Source: Arthrobacter sp. FB24
Lineage (GTDB): Bacteria; Actinomycetota; Actinomycetes; Actinomycetales; Micrococcaceae
Length of the DNA: 64,000 bases
Direction of reading: 5' to 3'
Assembly: GCF_000196235.1 (NCBI RefSeq)
Contig: NC_008541.1
Coordinates: 3,224,001 to 3,288,000, forward strand
In this document: positions 37,330 through 46,176 of the stretch, piece by piece
How the letters are laid out: each line of letters starts with the position of its first letter
Position numbering within the stretch: position 1 is the stretch's first letter
The notes under the pieces: generated by a model
What the model was told of the DNA's origin: nothing
Seen by the model: the letters and a program-made list of their open reading frames with translations, nothing else
Database searches by the model: none
Made by a program: the position numbers and the translations under genes

Positions 37330-38579
37330 TGCGCCTCACCCGGTCCGTCCGTGTGGCTTTCGTTCATATACCGCCTCGGTACCCGCGGGCTGATCCGCGT
37401 CACGATCTCGTAGTTGATGGTGCCCGCCGCGCGGGCCCAGTCGTCCGCCGTCGGGCCGCCGTCCGTTCCGTCGCCGAAGAGGACGGCCTCGGCACCCAGC
37501 ACGCTGGCCCCGCCGGACGACACCCCGCGGGGTCCGAGGTCGATCACCATCTGGTCCATCGCGATCCTGCCCACCACCGGGTAGTTACGGCCCTCCACCC
37601 GGACGGGGCCGCCTGTGGCCACGCGGGGCACCCCGTCGGCATAACCGAGCGGGATCAGTCCCAGGGTGCTGGCGCCGGCGGTGCGGTAGTTGAGCCCGTA
37701 GGACACGCCCTGGCCGGCGGGGACGTCCTTGCAGTGGGACACCTTGGTGCGGACGGTCATCGCCGGGCGAAGGCCCAGCTCGGCCGGCGACTGGCCCTCG
37801 AACGGCGAGAGCCCATAGATGCCGAGTCCCACGCGGACCAGGTCGAAGTGCGTGTCCGGACGGGACAGCGTGGCGGGGGTGTTGGCCAGATGCCGCACTT
37901 CGGGATCCACGCCGGCGTCCTCCGCGATGGCCAGGACTTCGCGGAAGGCCTGCAGCTGCAGGTCCGTTTCCGGACGGTGCGGTTCATCCGCCACGGCAAG
38001 GTGGGAGAAAATGCCCACCACGCGGAGCAGGCCTTCGTCCTGGTATTCCATCGCTTCGCCCACCAGGCTGTCCCATGCTTCAAGAGTGGCGCCGTTGCGG
38101 CCCAGGCCGGTGTCCACCTTCAGGTGGACGCGCGCGGGGCGTTCCTGTTCCCGGGCCGCCAGGACGATCTTTTCCAGCTCCCAGCCGGAGCAGCCAATGT
38201 CGATTCCGGCTGCGACGGCGGCACCGAAGTTGCTGTCCGGCGTGTGCAGCCAAGCGAGCAGCGGCGCCTCGATTCCCGCAGCCCGCAGGGCGAGAGCCTC
38301 TGAAATGTGTGCAACGCCAAGCCAGCGCGCCCCGGCTTCCAGCGCAGCGCGTGCCACCGGAACGGCACCGTGCCCGTAGGCATCCGCCTTCACCACGGCC
38401 ATGACCTGCGCCGGCGAGGCAACAGCGGCCAGATGGCGCACGTTGTGCCGGATGGCGTCGAGGTCGATCACTGCTGAACGTTCGCCAGCGGAACGCCCGC
38501 TCGCGGAACGTTCAATGGCGGGGCCAGATGTTGCGTCCGGGACGGGCCGGGAGTCACCGGTTGCTGCTGGGTAAGTCAC
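37326..38579 (-). CDS. alr: Alanine racemase
   Basis: 417 aa. PLP enzyme that supplies D-alanine for peptidoglycan. The PLP-binding Lys lies in VVKADAYGHGAVP near residue 65, and the second catalytic residue, a Tyr, lies in GLNYRTA with the motif AMTVRTKVSH before it. About 30 extra N-terminal residues (SERSASGRSAGERSA) precede the conserved start VIDLDAIRHN. The start is GTG 38579 with no real ribosome-binding site; a leaderless transcript or a later start is possible. First gene of the tsaE-tsaB-rimI-tsaD operon. Confidence 0.95.
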   Translation of the reverse strand: MTYPAATGDSRPVPDATSGPAIERSASGRSAGERSAVIDLDAIRHNVRHLAAVASPAQVMAVVKADAYGHGAVPVARAALEAGARWLGVAHISEALALRAAGIEAPLLAWLHTPDSNFGAAVAAGIDIGCSGWELEKIVLAAREQERPARVHLKVDTGLGRNGATLEAWDSLVGEAMEYQDEGLLRVVGIFSHLAVADEPHRPETDLQLQAFREVLAIAEDAGVDPEVRHLANTPATLSRPDTHFDLVRVGLGIYGLSPFEGQSPAELGLRPAMTVRTKVSHCKDVPAGQGVSYGLNYRTAGASTLGLIPLGYADGVPRVATGGPVRVEGRNYPVVGRIAMDQMVIDLGPRGVSSGGASVLGAEAVLFGDGTDGGPTADDWARAAGTINYEIVTRISPRVPRRYMNESHTDGPGEAQ

Positions 38580-38621
38580 CCTAGTGATTCTAGTGGCGGC
38601 GCGGCGGGTGGCTTAATTCAG

Positions 38622-39713
38622 CTAGGCGTCGGAGAGGTGGGCGATGGTTGCCGTGGCCCGGCGCAGGGCCTGCGGCGGAACATCGCGGACAATTTCCTCA
38701 AGGAAGCTGAAGCGCCGCAGCCACTGGCTGCTTTGCCGTTCCGGCCTGGCGTTGGCCCGTTTCCACCAGTCGGCGATGTCGCCCCAGCCGGGTGCTGCGA
38801 GTGAACCGCCCACTTCCTGGACTGCCAGCGACGCGCACAGGTTGGCGAACCGGAGCCGGTCCGCCAGCGGCCAGCGCGCCAGGCTGCCCACAATGAAGGC
38901 CGCACCGAAGCAGTCCCCGGCGCCGGTGGGGTCAAAGGCCGAGACTGGCAGCGACGGCACCCATTCCTCCTCGCCCGTTTCGGAATCCACGGCCATCGCA
39001 CCCTGCGGCCCCAGGGTCACCACGGCCACCGGAACCCGGTCGGCGAGCGCGTACAGCGCCGCCCAGGGTGTGTCCCGGCCGGTGAACGCCATGGCCTCGC
39101 GCTGGTTGGGCATAAAAGCGTGGAAGTACTCGAGGTTGTCCAGCCTGGTGGAGGACCATTTGCCGGTGGCGTCCCAGCCGACGTCGCCGAAAAGTTTGAC
39201 TCCCGCGCCGTGGGCAGCAACCGCCCACGGGGCGAGTTCTTCGTCCAGGTCGGCGACGGCGGCGAGTGCGGCCGGCGGCGTGCCGATCAGTTCCGAGGAC
39301 GTGACCGGGGCCGGGTGGCCGTGGGTCACCATGGAGCGGTCGTGCTGCACGCTCAGCGAGACGGTCACGGGCGAGTGCCAGCCGGGTACCCGCTTGGAGA
39401 GGGACAGGTCCACATGCTCCTGGGCGGCCAGGATCTTCCAGTTGTAATCCCCGTAGCCGTCATCGCCGAAGGCAGCCGCCAGCCCGGTGCGCAGTCCCAG
39501 GCGCGCGGCGGCAATGGCCTGGTTGGCCACCCCGCCCGGGCAGCTGCCCATTCCCTCGCTCCAGATTTCAGTGCCTGGCTCCGGTGCGTGGGGCAGCCCG
39601 GTGAAGATGATGTCCTGGAAGACAGTCCCCGTCAGGAGCAGGTCAAAGCTCCCGTCCGCGGGAGTGCGGACGGCGGAGAGCGGATCGAACCGGCGCTCTG
39701 GTATCGCGTCCAT
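38622..39713 (-). CDS. PfkB-family carbohydrate kinase
   Basis: 363 aa ribokinase fold. The N-terminal pattern GMGSCPGGVANQAIAAARLG near residue 60-79 and the C-terminal anion hole/catalytic motif DPTGAGDCFGAAF near residue 275, with the catalytic Asp, are both intact. Phosphorylates a sugar or nucleoside with ATP; the substrate cannot be read from sequence. ATG 39713 is chosen; an earlier in-frame start lies inside the divergent promoter region. It is divergent to the GH4 gene, and the shared region has two palindromes, so joint sugar-responsive control is likely. Confidence 0.88.
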   Translation of the reverse strand: MDAIPERRFDPLSAVRTPADGSFDLLLTGTVFQDIIFTGLPHAPEPGTEIWSEGMGSCPGGVANQAIAAARLGLRTGLAAAFGDDGYGDYNWKILAAQEHVDLSLSKRVPGWHSPVTVSLSVQHDRSMVTHGHPAPVTSSELIGTPPAALAAVADLDEELAPWAVAAHGAGVKLFGDVGWDATGKWSSTRLDNLEYFHAFMPNQREAMAFTGRDTPWAALYALADRVPVAVVTLGPQGAMAVDSETGEEEWVPSLPVSAFDPTGAGDCFGAAFIVGSLARWPLADRLRFANLCASLAVQEVGGSLAAPGWGDIADWWKRANARPERQSSQWLRRFSFLEEIVRDVPPQALRRATATIAHLSDA

Positions 39714-39769
39714 GTTCGGCAGACTACGCCCTCGCGCCACCCCTGCAAAGGTCCCCGTCGCGGGTCGCC

Positions 39770-39791
39770 GGAAGCGCTTGGACACGTGTCC
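39770..39791. promoter_or_regulatory. Candidate operator(s) between pfkB-type kinase and GH4 genes
   Basis: Two adjacent palindromes in the 116-bp divergent region: AAGCGCTT (39772-39779), resembling the centre of LacI/CcpA-type sites, and the perfect 12-bp GGACACGTGTCC (39780-39791). No regulator gene is beside them. The GH4 start follows TAGACT (a possible -10) by only about ten bases. Confidence 0.5.
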
Positions 39792-39829
39792 CCGTGAGGG
39801 GCCCGCCGTAGCCGAATAGACTGCGTGGT

Positions 39830-41230
39830 ATGCGGCTCATGATTGCCGGTGGCGGCGGATTCCGTGTCCCGCTCGTGTACCGGGCGCTCACCTCCGGCCC
39901 CTTCGCGGGGCTGGTGCGCGAGCTTGTGCTCTACGACGTCGATCCCCTGCGGCTGGCCGCCATCAAGGCCGTCCTGGCGTCGATGGCCCCTTCCAACGGT
40001 GCACGCGGCCCTGCAGTCAGCACCACCACCTCGCTGGCCGAGGGGCTCGAAGGCACCGCCATGGTGTTCGCGGCCATCCGGCCCGGAGGAACAGCTGGCC
40101 GCACCGCTGACGAACGCGTGGCAATCGGCCTGGGCCTGCTGGGCCAGGAGACCACGGGCGCCGGCGGAATCTCCTACGCGCTGCGATCCATCCCCGGGAT
40201 GCTGGCCTTGGCCCGAGAAATGAAGCAGCGATGCCCCGGGGCATGGTTGGTTAACTTCACCAACCCGGCCGGGATGGTCACCGAGGCGCTGGTGCCCGTG
40301 CTGGGAAACCGGGTGATCGGCATCTGCGACTCGGCCGGCGGCCTGGTCCACCGGGCGGCCCGGGCGGCCGGCGCCGCCTTGCCGGAGGGAAGGCTCGACG
40401 GCGTGGGCTACTACGGGCTCAACCACCTGGGCTGGCTGTACCGGCTGGAATCCGGCGGAAAGGACCTGCTGCCCGGACTGCTGGCGGACGCGCAGGCCCT
40501 GTCCGGCTTCGAGGAGGGCCGGCTCTTTCCGCAGCCGTTCCTCCAGGCACTCGGCTGCCTGCCCAACGAGTACCTCTATTACTACTACGACACCGCCCGG
40601 GCCGTCGGCGCCATCCGCGCCATGCGGCAGACACGCGGCGAGTCGATCCACGAGCAGCAGTCGGGGCTCTACCCGGCGCTGGCCGCGGCCGGATCCCGCG
40701 CCTACGAACTGTGGGACGCGGCCCGCCGTTCGCGCGAGGAAGGCTACCTCGCCGAGGCACGCGCCGGCGGCGAACAACGGGACGAGGAGGACCTCGCGGG
40801 CGGCGGGTATGAGCGCGTTGCCCTCGCGGTTATGCGCGCCCTGGCCGGCGGTGCGCCGGACGATGCAGCGCCCCTCAGCGGTGGCATTGCTGCCGGGATC
40901 ACGGAGCTCATCCTGAACACCCCCAACGAAGGTGCGGTTCCCGGGCTGCCGGCGGACGCTGTCGTCGAGGTACCCTGCCAGGTGACGCCCGACGGCGCCA
41001 TGCCGCTGCCGCAGGACCGGCCCGGAGACGCGCAGCTTGCCCTCATGCAGCGGGTCAAGGAGGTGGAGCGGCTCACGGTGTCGTCCGTGGTGCAGGGACG
41101 ACGGTCCGACGCTCTGCGGGCTTTCGGGCTCCATCCGCTGATCGACTCCGAGGAACTGGCTGTGAAACTCCTGGCCGGCTACGAGGCGGCGTTTCCGGCG
41201 CTCGGGCAGCTGTGGCGCGGCGGGGCCTGA
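39830..41230 (+). CDS. GH4 family 6-phospho-beta-glucosidase
   Basis: 466 aa. NAD-binding N-terminus (LMIAGGGGFRVPLVYRAL), then VNFTNPAGMVTEAL and GICDSAGG (metal-binding Cys region) near residue 155-170, and the YYGLNHLGWLY segment with the metal-binding His. GH4 enzymes hydrolyse glycosides by NAD/Mn-dependent redox chemistry; this layout matches 6-phospho-beta-glucosidases. The start ATG 39830 has no ribosome-binding site, and a -10-like TAGACT lies just upstream, suggesting a leaderless mRNA. Works probably with the divergent kinase in sugar catabolism. Confidence 0.88.
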   Translation: MRLMIAGGGGFRVPLVYRALTSGPFAGLVRELVLYDVDPLRLAAIKAVLASMAPSNGARGPAVSTTTSLAEGLEGTAMVFAAIRPGGTAGRTADERVAIGLGLLGQETTGAGGISYALRSIPGMLALAREMKQRCPGAWLVNFTNPAGMVTEALVPVLGNRVIGICDSAGGLVHRAARAAGAALPEGRLDGVGYYGLNHLGWLYRLESGGKDLLPGLLADAQALSGFEEGRLFPQPFLQALGCLPNEYLYYYYDTARAVGAIRAMRQTRGESIHEQQSGLYPALAAAGSRAYELWDAARRSREEGYLAEARAGGEQRDEEDLAGGGYERVALAVMRALAGGAPDDAAPLSGGIAAGITELILNTPNEGAVPGLPADAVVEVPCQVTPDGAMPLPQDRPGDAQLALMQRVKEVERLTVSSVVQGRRSDALRAFGLHPLIDSEELAVKLLAGYEAAFPALGQLWRGGA

Positions 41231-41255
41231 GTCCGGATGTTGATGCCGACGGCCT

Positions 41256-41801
41256 CTACAGCTTGCGGTACAGCACCTTCAGGCCCACGTATCCCAGCGT
41301 CGGGTGGTTGAAGGCCTCCGGGATGGTGGCCAGGACCTCAAAACCCATGGCCTGCCAGGCCGCGACGGCGCGGACGTTGCTCTCCACCACGGCGTTGAAC
41401 TGCATGGCACGGAATCCTGCCGCCCGGGCCGCGTCCAGCGAGTAGGCGCAGAGGGCCTTGGCGAGTCCCTTGCCGGCGTGGTCCGGGTGGACCATGTAGC
41501 CTGCGTTGGCCACGTGGCTCCCTCCCCCGCCCTGGTTGGCGTGCAGTTCTCCCGTCCCCAGCACCGCCCCGTCCTGGACAGCCACGAATGCCTGGCCCGG
41601 GGCGTCCTTGAACCAGCGCGCGCGGGCCTCGTCCTCCGTGGTGCCGCGGTCCCAGGTGAAGGTCTCCCCGGCCCGGATGACCGGCTCCAGGATGGCCCAC
41701 ATACCGGCCCAGTCGGCTGCGGTGGCGGGGCGGATTTCGATGCCGGCCGGGTGCTGGTTTGAATCTGCTGCTGCGTCTGCGGTTGCGCTCACAGCCGCCA
41801 C
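41256..41801 (-). CDS. GNAT family N-acetyltransferase
   Basis: 181 aa. GNAT fold beginning IEIRPATAADWAGMW, with the acetyl-CoA loop HPDHAGKGLAKALCAY near residue 107 and the late ESNVRAVAAWQAMGFEVL segment. The substrate is unknown; the closest type is the phosphinothricin/amino-acid acetyltransferase-like group. The start is not certain: GTG 41801 or GTG 41792 precede the domain, and neither has a strong ribosome-binding site. Divergent from mshA. Confidence 0.85.
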   Translation of the reverse strand: MAAVSATADAAADSNQHPAGIEIRPATAADWAGMWAILEPVIRAGETFTWDRGTTEDEARARWFKDAPGQAFVAVQDGAVLGTGELHANQGGGGSHVANAGYMVHPDHAGKGLAKALCAYSLDAARAAGFRAMQFNAVVESNVRAVAAWQAMGFEVLATIPEAFNHPTLGYVGLKVLYRKL

Positions 41802-41913
41802 GTTAGCAGGAGTGCTTCCGGTGTTCGGGAGCGTGTTCGGGACACTGTGAAGGCCGGGGCACTTGAGGAGTAGTGTTTTATCGGATGCAGTTCCGCAAGC
41901 CGAAGGGAGAGCC

Positions 41914-43179
41914 GTGACTCTGATCCGCCGTGTCGCGTTCCTTTCCCTGCACACCTCGCCCATGGAACAACCCGGTTCCGGCGACGCCGGCGGCATGAAC
42001 GTATACGTGCGGGCACTGGCGTCGGCGCTGGCTGCCAGCGGCGTTGAGGTGGAAATCTTCACCCGGTCCACGTCGTCGGGACAACCCGCCGTCGAACACC
42101 CGGATCCCGGCGTGTGCGTCCACAACGTGATCTCCGGACCGCCGCGGAAGCTGCCCAAAGAGGAGCTTCCGGAGCTGCTGCACAGCATGGTGGCGGAAAT
42201 TGAGCGCATCCGGCAGCGCCAGCCGCACGGCCGGTACGACCTCATCCATTCGCACTACTGGGTGTCCGGCGTGGCCGGGCTGGAGCTTTCCCGGCTGTGG
42301 GGCGTGCCGCTGGTGCACACCATGCACACCATGGCCAAGGTCAAGAACCTCCTCCTGCAGTCCGGCGAGAAGCCCGAACCGCGGCGGCGCGAGGACGGCG
42401 AACTCCGGATCGTCGACGGCGCCACCCGGCTGATCGCGAACACCCCCGCCGAAGCCGCCGAACTCGTGTCGCATTACAACGCCGACTTCGACCACATCGA
42501 TGTGGCTCCCCCGGGTGTGGACCTGACTGTTTTTACGCCGGCCTTCCGCCCCAGGTCCCGGGCACAGCTCGGCGTACCTGCCGGCAAGTTCCACCTACTG
42601 TTCGCCGGACGCATCCAACGGCTCAAGGGCCCGCAGGTCCTCGTCAAGGCAGCTGCCCTGCTCCGCTCGCGCCGCCCGGACATCGACCTGCAGGTGACCA
42701 TCCTGGGCGCACTGAGCGGGGCCAAGGACTTCGACCTGAAGTCGCTGATCAGCGCTGCCGGAATGGACGACGTCGTCACCCACCACCCGCCGGTGAACGC
42801 ACCGGAGCTGGCCGGCTGGTTCCGCTCCGCCGACGTCGTGGTGATGCCGTCCTACAGTGAATCCTTCGGCTTGGTGGCGTTGGAAGCCCAGGCATGCGGG
42901 ACTCCGGTGGTGGCAACCCGGGTGGGCGGACTGTCCCGGGCCATTTTCGACGGACGGACCGGGCTGCTGGTGGACGGGCACAAAGCCGCTGACTGGGCCG
43001 ACGTTCTGGAAGCGCTCTATGACGACCCCGCCACCCGCGGGGACATGGGGCGGGCTGCAGCCCTGCACGCCCAGGGTTTCGGCTGGCAGCGCACTGCCGC
43101 CATCACGCTGGAGAGCTACCACGCCGCCGTAGACCAGTACATTGATAGTCACAGAATTCCGGTGGGCCACTCGCCTTGA
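41914..43179 (+). CDS. mshA: D-inositol-3-phosphate glycosyltransferase (mycothiol step 1)
   Basis: 421 aa GT4 glycosyltransferase. The N-terminal SLHTSPMEQPGSGDAGGMNV (about 10-29) and HSHYWVSGVAGLE (about 110) are MshA hallmarks; the donor site includes FAGRIQRLKGPQ and PSYSESFGLVALEAQA. Transfers GlcNAc from UDP-GlcNAc to inositol 3-phosphate, the first step of mycothiol synthesis. GTG 41914 is chosen because GAAGGGAGA sits directly upstream. ino1 at 47603-48688 makes the inositol phosphate acceptor. Confidence 0.95.
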   Translation: MTLIRRVAFLSLHTSPMEQPGSGDAGGMNVYVRALASALAASGVEVEIFTRSTSSGQPAVEHPDPGVCVHNVISGPPRKLPKEELPELLHSMVAEIERIRQRQPHGRYDLIHSHYWVSGVAGLELSRLWGVPLVHTMHTMAKVKNLLLQSGEKPEPRRREDGELRIVDGATRLIANTPAEAAELVSHYNADFDHIDVAPPGVDLTVFTPAFRPRSRAQLGVPAGKFHLLFAGRIQRLKGPQVLVKAAALLRSRRPDIDLQVTILGALSGAKDFDLKSLISAAGMDDVVTHHPPVNAPELAGWFRSADVVVMPSYSESFGLVALEAQACGTPVVATRVGGLSRAIFDGRTGLLVDGHKAADWADVLEALYDDPATRGDMGRAAALHAQGFGWQRTAAITLESYHAAVDQYIDSHRIPVGHSP

Positions 43180-43243
43180 GCCGGGCAGCGCCGGGCGGGA
43201 CCCCCGAACGGTTTTCCCTGAAGCCACGAACTGAAGGACAACG

Positions 43244-44941
43244 ATGTCTGACAACAACGTCATGAGTGACCTGGAAATCGCCCAGCGCGCCACCATGCGC
43301 CCCATCGGTGACATCGCCGCCGCGGCAGGCATCAACGCCGACGCCGTGGAACTCTATGGCCGGTACAAGGCGAAAATCGATCCGGCGAAGCTTATAGATC
43401 CGGCAGGGGCACCGAAGCGCCTGCCGGGCAAGGTGGTGCTCGTCTCCGCGATGTCCCCCACTCCGGCGGGCGAGGGGAAGTCCACCACCACGGTGGGTCT
43501 GGCGGATTCCCTCGCCCGGGCGGGCCGGAACGTGATGATTGCGCTGCGTGAGCCGTCCCTGGGTCCCGTTCTTGGGATGAAGGGCGGGGCCACCGGCGGA
43601 GGCTACTCCCAGGTGCTGCCCATGGAGGAAATCAACCTGCACTTCACGGGCGACTTCCACGCCATCACCTCGGCGAACAACGCGCTCATGGCCCTGGTGG
43701 ACAACCATATTTTCCAGGGCAACGAACTCAACATCGATCCCCGCAGGATGACCTTCAAACGGGTCCTCGACATGAACGACCGCTCCCTCCGCGAAGTGAT
43801 CATCGGCCTCGGCGGTCCGGCCCAGGGCGTCCCGCGGCAGGACGGCTTCGACATCACCGTGGCTTCGGAGATCATGGCGGTCTTCTGCCTGGCCACGGAC
43901 ATCGCCGATCTCCGTGCCCGGCTGGGCCGCATCACCTTCGGCTATACCTATGACCGCGAACCCGTCACGGTGGCGGACCTCGGGGTCCAGGGTGCACTGA
44001 CCATGCTGCTCAGGGATGCGATCAAGCCCAACCTCGTGCAGACCATCGCCGGCACTCCGGCCCTGGTGCACGGCGGCCCGTTTGCCAACATCGCACACGG
44101 CTGCAACTCGCTGATCGCCACCCAGACCGCCCGCCGGCTCGCGGACATCGTGGTCACCGAAGCCGGCTTCGGCGCAGACCTGGGCGCGGAAAAGTTCATG
44201 GACATCAAGGCGAGGGTGGCAGGCGTGGCGCCGTCCGCCGTCGTGCTCGTGGCAACCGTACGGGCGCTGAAGATGCACGGCGGTGTGGCCAAGGACCGGC
44301 TGCAGGAGCCCAACGTGGAGGCGCTGGCCGCCGGATCGGCAAATCTCCGGCGGCACATCCGCAACGTGGAGAAGTTCGGAATCACTCCCGTGGTGGCCGT
44401 CAACAAGTTCGCCACTGACACCCCGGAGGAGTTGGACTGGCTGCTGGAGTGGTGCGCCGGCGAAGGGGTGCAGGCCGCGGTGGCAGACGTCTGGGGTCGC
44501 GGCGGCGGCGGCGACGGCGGCGACGAGCTCGCGGCCAAGGTGCTCGCGGCGCTCGAGGCGCCGCACAGCTTCCGGCACCTCTACCCGCTGGAGCTGTCTG
44601 TGGAGGACAAGATCCGCACCATCGTGCAGGAAATGTACGGGGCCGACGGCGTGGACTTCTCCGTTCCCGCCCTCAAGCGCCTTGCCGAAATCGAGAAGAA
44701 CGGCTGGGCCGGCATGCCCGTCTGCATGGCCAAGACCCAGTACTCCTTCAGTGACGACGCCACCCGCCTGGGCGCACCGAAAGGCTTCACGGTCCATGTA
44801 CGGGACCTCATCCCCAAGACCGGGGCGGGTTTCATCGTGGCCCTGACCGGCGCGGTGATGACGATGCCGGGTCTGCCCAAGGTTCCGGCAGCCCTGCGGA
44901 TGGACGTGGACGACACCGGCAAGCCCCTCGGCCTCTTCTAG
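43244..44941 (+). CDS. fhs: Formate-tetrahydrofolate ligase
   Basis: 565 aa. P-loop [18 protein letters not shown] near residue 67-84, then the family motif [19 protein letters not shown] (about 100-118), [13 protein letters not shown] and [12 protein letters not shown] near the C-terminus. Makes 10-formyl-THF from formate, THF and ATP. ATG 43244 has GAAGGA upstream. The stop TAG shares its G with the first base of a 32-bp tandem repeat, so the 3' end abuts the array. Confidence 0.96.
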   Translation: MSDNNVMSDLEIAQRATMRPIGDIAAAAGINADAVELYGRYKAKIDPAKLIDPAGAPKRLPGKVVLVSAMSPTPAGEGKSTTTVGLADSLARAGRNVMIALREPSLGPVLGMKGGATGGGYSQVLPMEEINLHFTGDFHAITSANNALMALVDNHIFQGNELNIDPRRMTFKRVLDMNDRSLREVIIGLGGPAQGVPRQDGFDITVASEIMAVFCLATDIADLRARLGRITFGYTYDREPVTVADLGVQGALTMLLRDAIKPNLVQTIAGTPALVHGGPFANIAHGCNSLIATQTARRLADIVVTEAGFGADLGAEKFMDIKARVAGVAPSAVVLVATVRALKMHGGVAKDRLQEPNVEALAAGSANLRRHIRNVEKFGITPVVAVNKFATDTPEELDWLLEWCAGEGVQAAVADVWGRGGGGDGGDELAAKVLAALEAPHSFRHLYPLELSVEDKIRTIVQEMYGADGVDFSVPALKRLAEIEKNGWAGMPVCMAKTQYSFSDDATRLGAPKGFTVHVRDLIPKTGAGFIVALTGAVMTMPGLPKVPAALRMDVDDTGKPLGLF

Positions 44942-45154
44942 ACGCTCTCTCACCTCCTGCCGGTTTTTCCCAGACCCTCTCTCACTTCCTGCCGGTTTTT
45001 CCCAAACGCTCTCTCACTTCCAGCCTGTTTTTCCCAGACGCTCTCTCACTTCCAGCCTGTTTTTCCCAGACGCTCTCTCACTTCCTGCCGGTTTTTCCCA
45101 GACCCTCTCTCACTTCCTGCCGATTTTTCCCAGACCCTCTCTCACTTCCTGCCG
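44941..45154 (-). repeat. 32-bp tandem repeat cluster A (6.7 copies, inverted orientation)
   Basis: Six full 32-bp units start at 44941, 44973, 45005, 45037, 45069 and 45101, followed by a 22-base partial unit from 45133. On the minus strand every unit carries the core GTGAGAGAG, in most followed by CGTCTGGG, then A-rich and G-rich stretches. Units differ by a few point changes (for example CCGGCAGG or CAGGCTGG). There are no spacers, so it is not a CRISPR array. The same 32-bp family recurs in the opposite orientation at 46173-46252 and 47477-47602. Confidence 0.95.
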
Positions 45155-45168
45155 ACCAAACAGCTGCC

Positions 45169-45177
45169 TGTGGATAA
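45169..45177 (-). promoter_or_regulatory. DnaA-box-like nonamer ahead of the endonuclease-like gene
   Basis: TGTGGATAA on the plus strand, a perfect match to the DnaA-box consensus TTATNCACA read on the minus strand. A single copy, 15 bases after repeat cluster A and 40 bases before the gene at 45217. It may be chance. Confidence 0.3.
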
Positions 45178-45216
45178 CTTCTGCAGCGCGAGTGGTTTTC
45201 GGGTAACAATGCCAGC

Positions 45217-46176
45217 ATGCAAAAGCGCAACGAATTGCCCGGCCATCTGGCGGTGGCTCCATTCACGTTGGATTCAGCGCGGGCGTCCGGAGTTTCCAGG
45301 GCCAGGCTGCGGCGGAAAGATGTGGTTCATGTGGGCCGCGGACTCTACCGGCCGTCAGACTGGAACTTCGAACTGGAGGCCGCTGCAAGGGCGTTGTCTA
45401 CCGCGTCGCCAGGGGCTTGGATATCCCACGTCACGGCAGCCCGGCTTCACTGCCAACTCCTGCCACCCTGGCTAGCTGACTCGACGGAGTTGCACTTGAG
45501 CAAGCCCCGGGCCCTGCCCTCTGTGCGCCGCAGCGGCGTTATCGGCCACACGGTGGTGGCCCTCGAGGACGAGATTGAATCGATCGATGGCCTCCGCGTC
45601 AGTACCCGTTCGCGGACCTGGCTGGATCTGGCGCGACGGCTGCCGGTGAGCGATCTGGTGTGCATGGGGGATCAGCTGATCCGTGTCCCGCGAGTGGCGT
45701 TCGAGGGACGCACCCGGCCTTATGACACTTTGGACGGTCTCCGCACCTTGGTTGGCCGCCACCCAAACCTGCAGGGTGTAGTCCGTGCCCGGGAGGCGCT
45801 GCACCTCATGCGGGTCGGTGCGGATTCCGCGCCCGAATCGCTTCTCCGCCTGGCAATGGCCGACGCCGGCCTCCCTGAGCCGGAGCTCCAGTTGGCGTTG
45901 CGCCCAACGGATGCCGTGTCGCCCACGGCTGATCTGGGCTACCGTCACCGGCGTCTCGCCATCCAGTACGACGGCGAACATCACCTTCTCGACGCCCAGA
46001 TCTTCAGCGACAGACGGCGGGACAAAGCATTTGAGTCGGCTGGCTGGACGGTCCTGATCCTCGGCAAGGACGATCTTGCTGATGGTTGCCGGCCGGCCGT
46101 CAGCAAGATCAAACGACTGCTGCGCACCGCATGGCTCGATCATCCCCAAGCGTCCGGTTTTGCCGACGCCGGGTGA
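45217..46176 (+). CDS. Winged-helix (AbiEi-like) plus DUF559 endonuclease-like protein
   Basis: 319 aa, cytosolic. Residues about 1-60 resemble the AbiEi-type winged helix (start LPGHLAVAPFTLDSARASG, later RKDVVHVGRGLYRP). The C-terminal 100 residues match the DUF559/Vsr-like nuclease fold: TADLGYRHRR, AIQYDGEHHL, DRRRDKAFESAGWTVLIL. The catalytic Asp of DLGY and of YDGEHH are present; Gln replaces the Glu often seen before YDG. Such genes are frequent single accessory genes in actinobacteria and their role is unknown. No ribosome-binding site precedes ATG 45217. The stop TGA is provided by the first repeat unit of cluster B. Flanked on both sides by inverted 32-bp repeats. Confidence 0.8.
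   Translation: MQKRNELPGHLAVAPFTLDSARASGVSRARLRRKDVVHVGRGLYRPSDWNFELEAAARALSTASPGAWISHVTAARLHCQLLPPWLADSTELHLSKPRALPSVRRSGVIGHTVVALEDEIESIDGLRVSTRSRTWLDLARRLPVSDLVCMGDQLIRVPRVAFEGRTRPYDTLDGLRTLVGRHPNLQGVVRAREALHLMRVGADSAPESLLRLAMADAGLPEPELQLALRPTDAVSPTADLGYRHRRLAIQYDGEHHLLDAQIFSDRRRDKAFESAGWTVLILGKDDLADGCRPAVSKIKRLLRTAWLDHPQASGFADAG

Noticed and set aside
44941..45154. CRISPR array
   Set aside because: The 32-bp units are directly adjacent with no unique spacers, and no cas gene is present.
45217..46176. Complete AbiE toxin-antitoxin pair
   Set aside because: No AbiEii-type nucleotidyltransferase gene lies next to it; the following gene encodes a DUF2306 membrane protein on the other strand.
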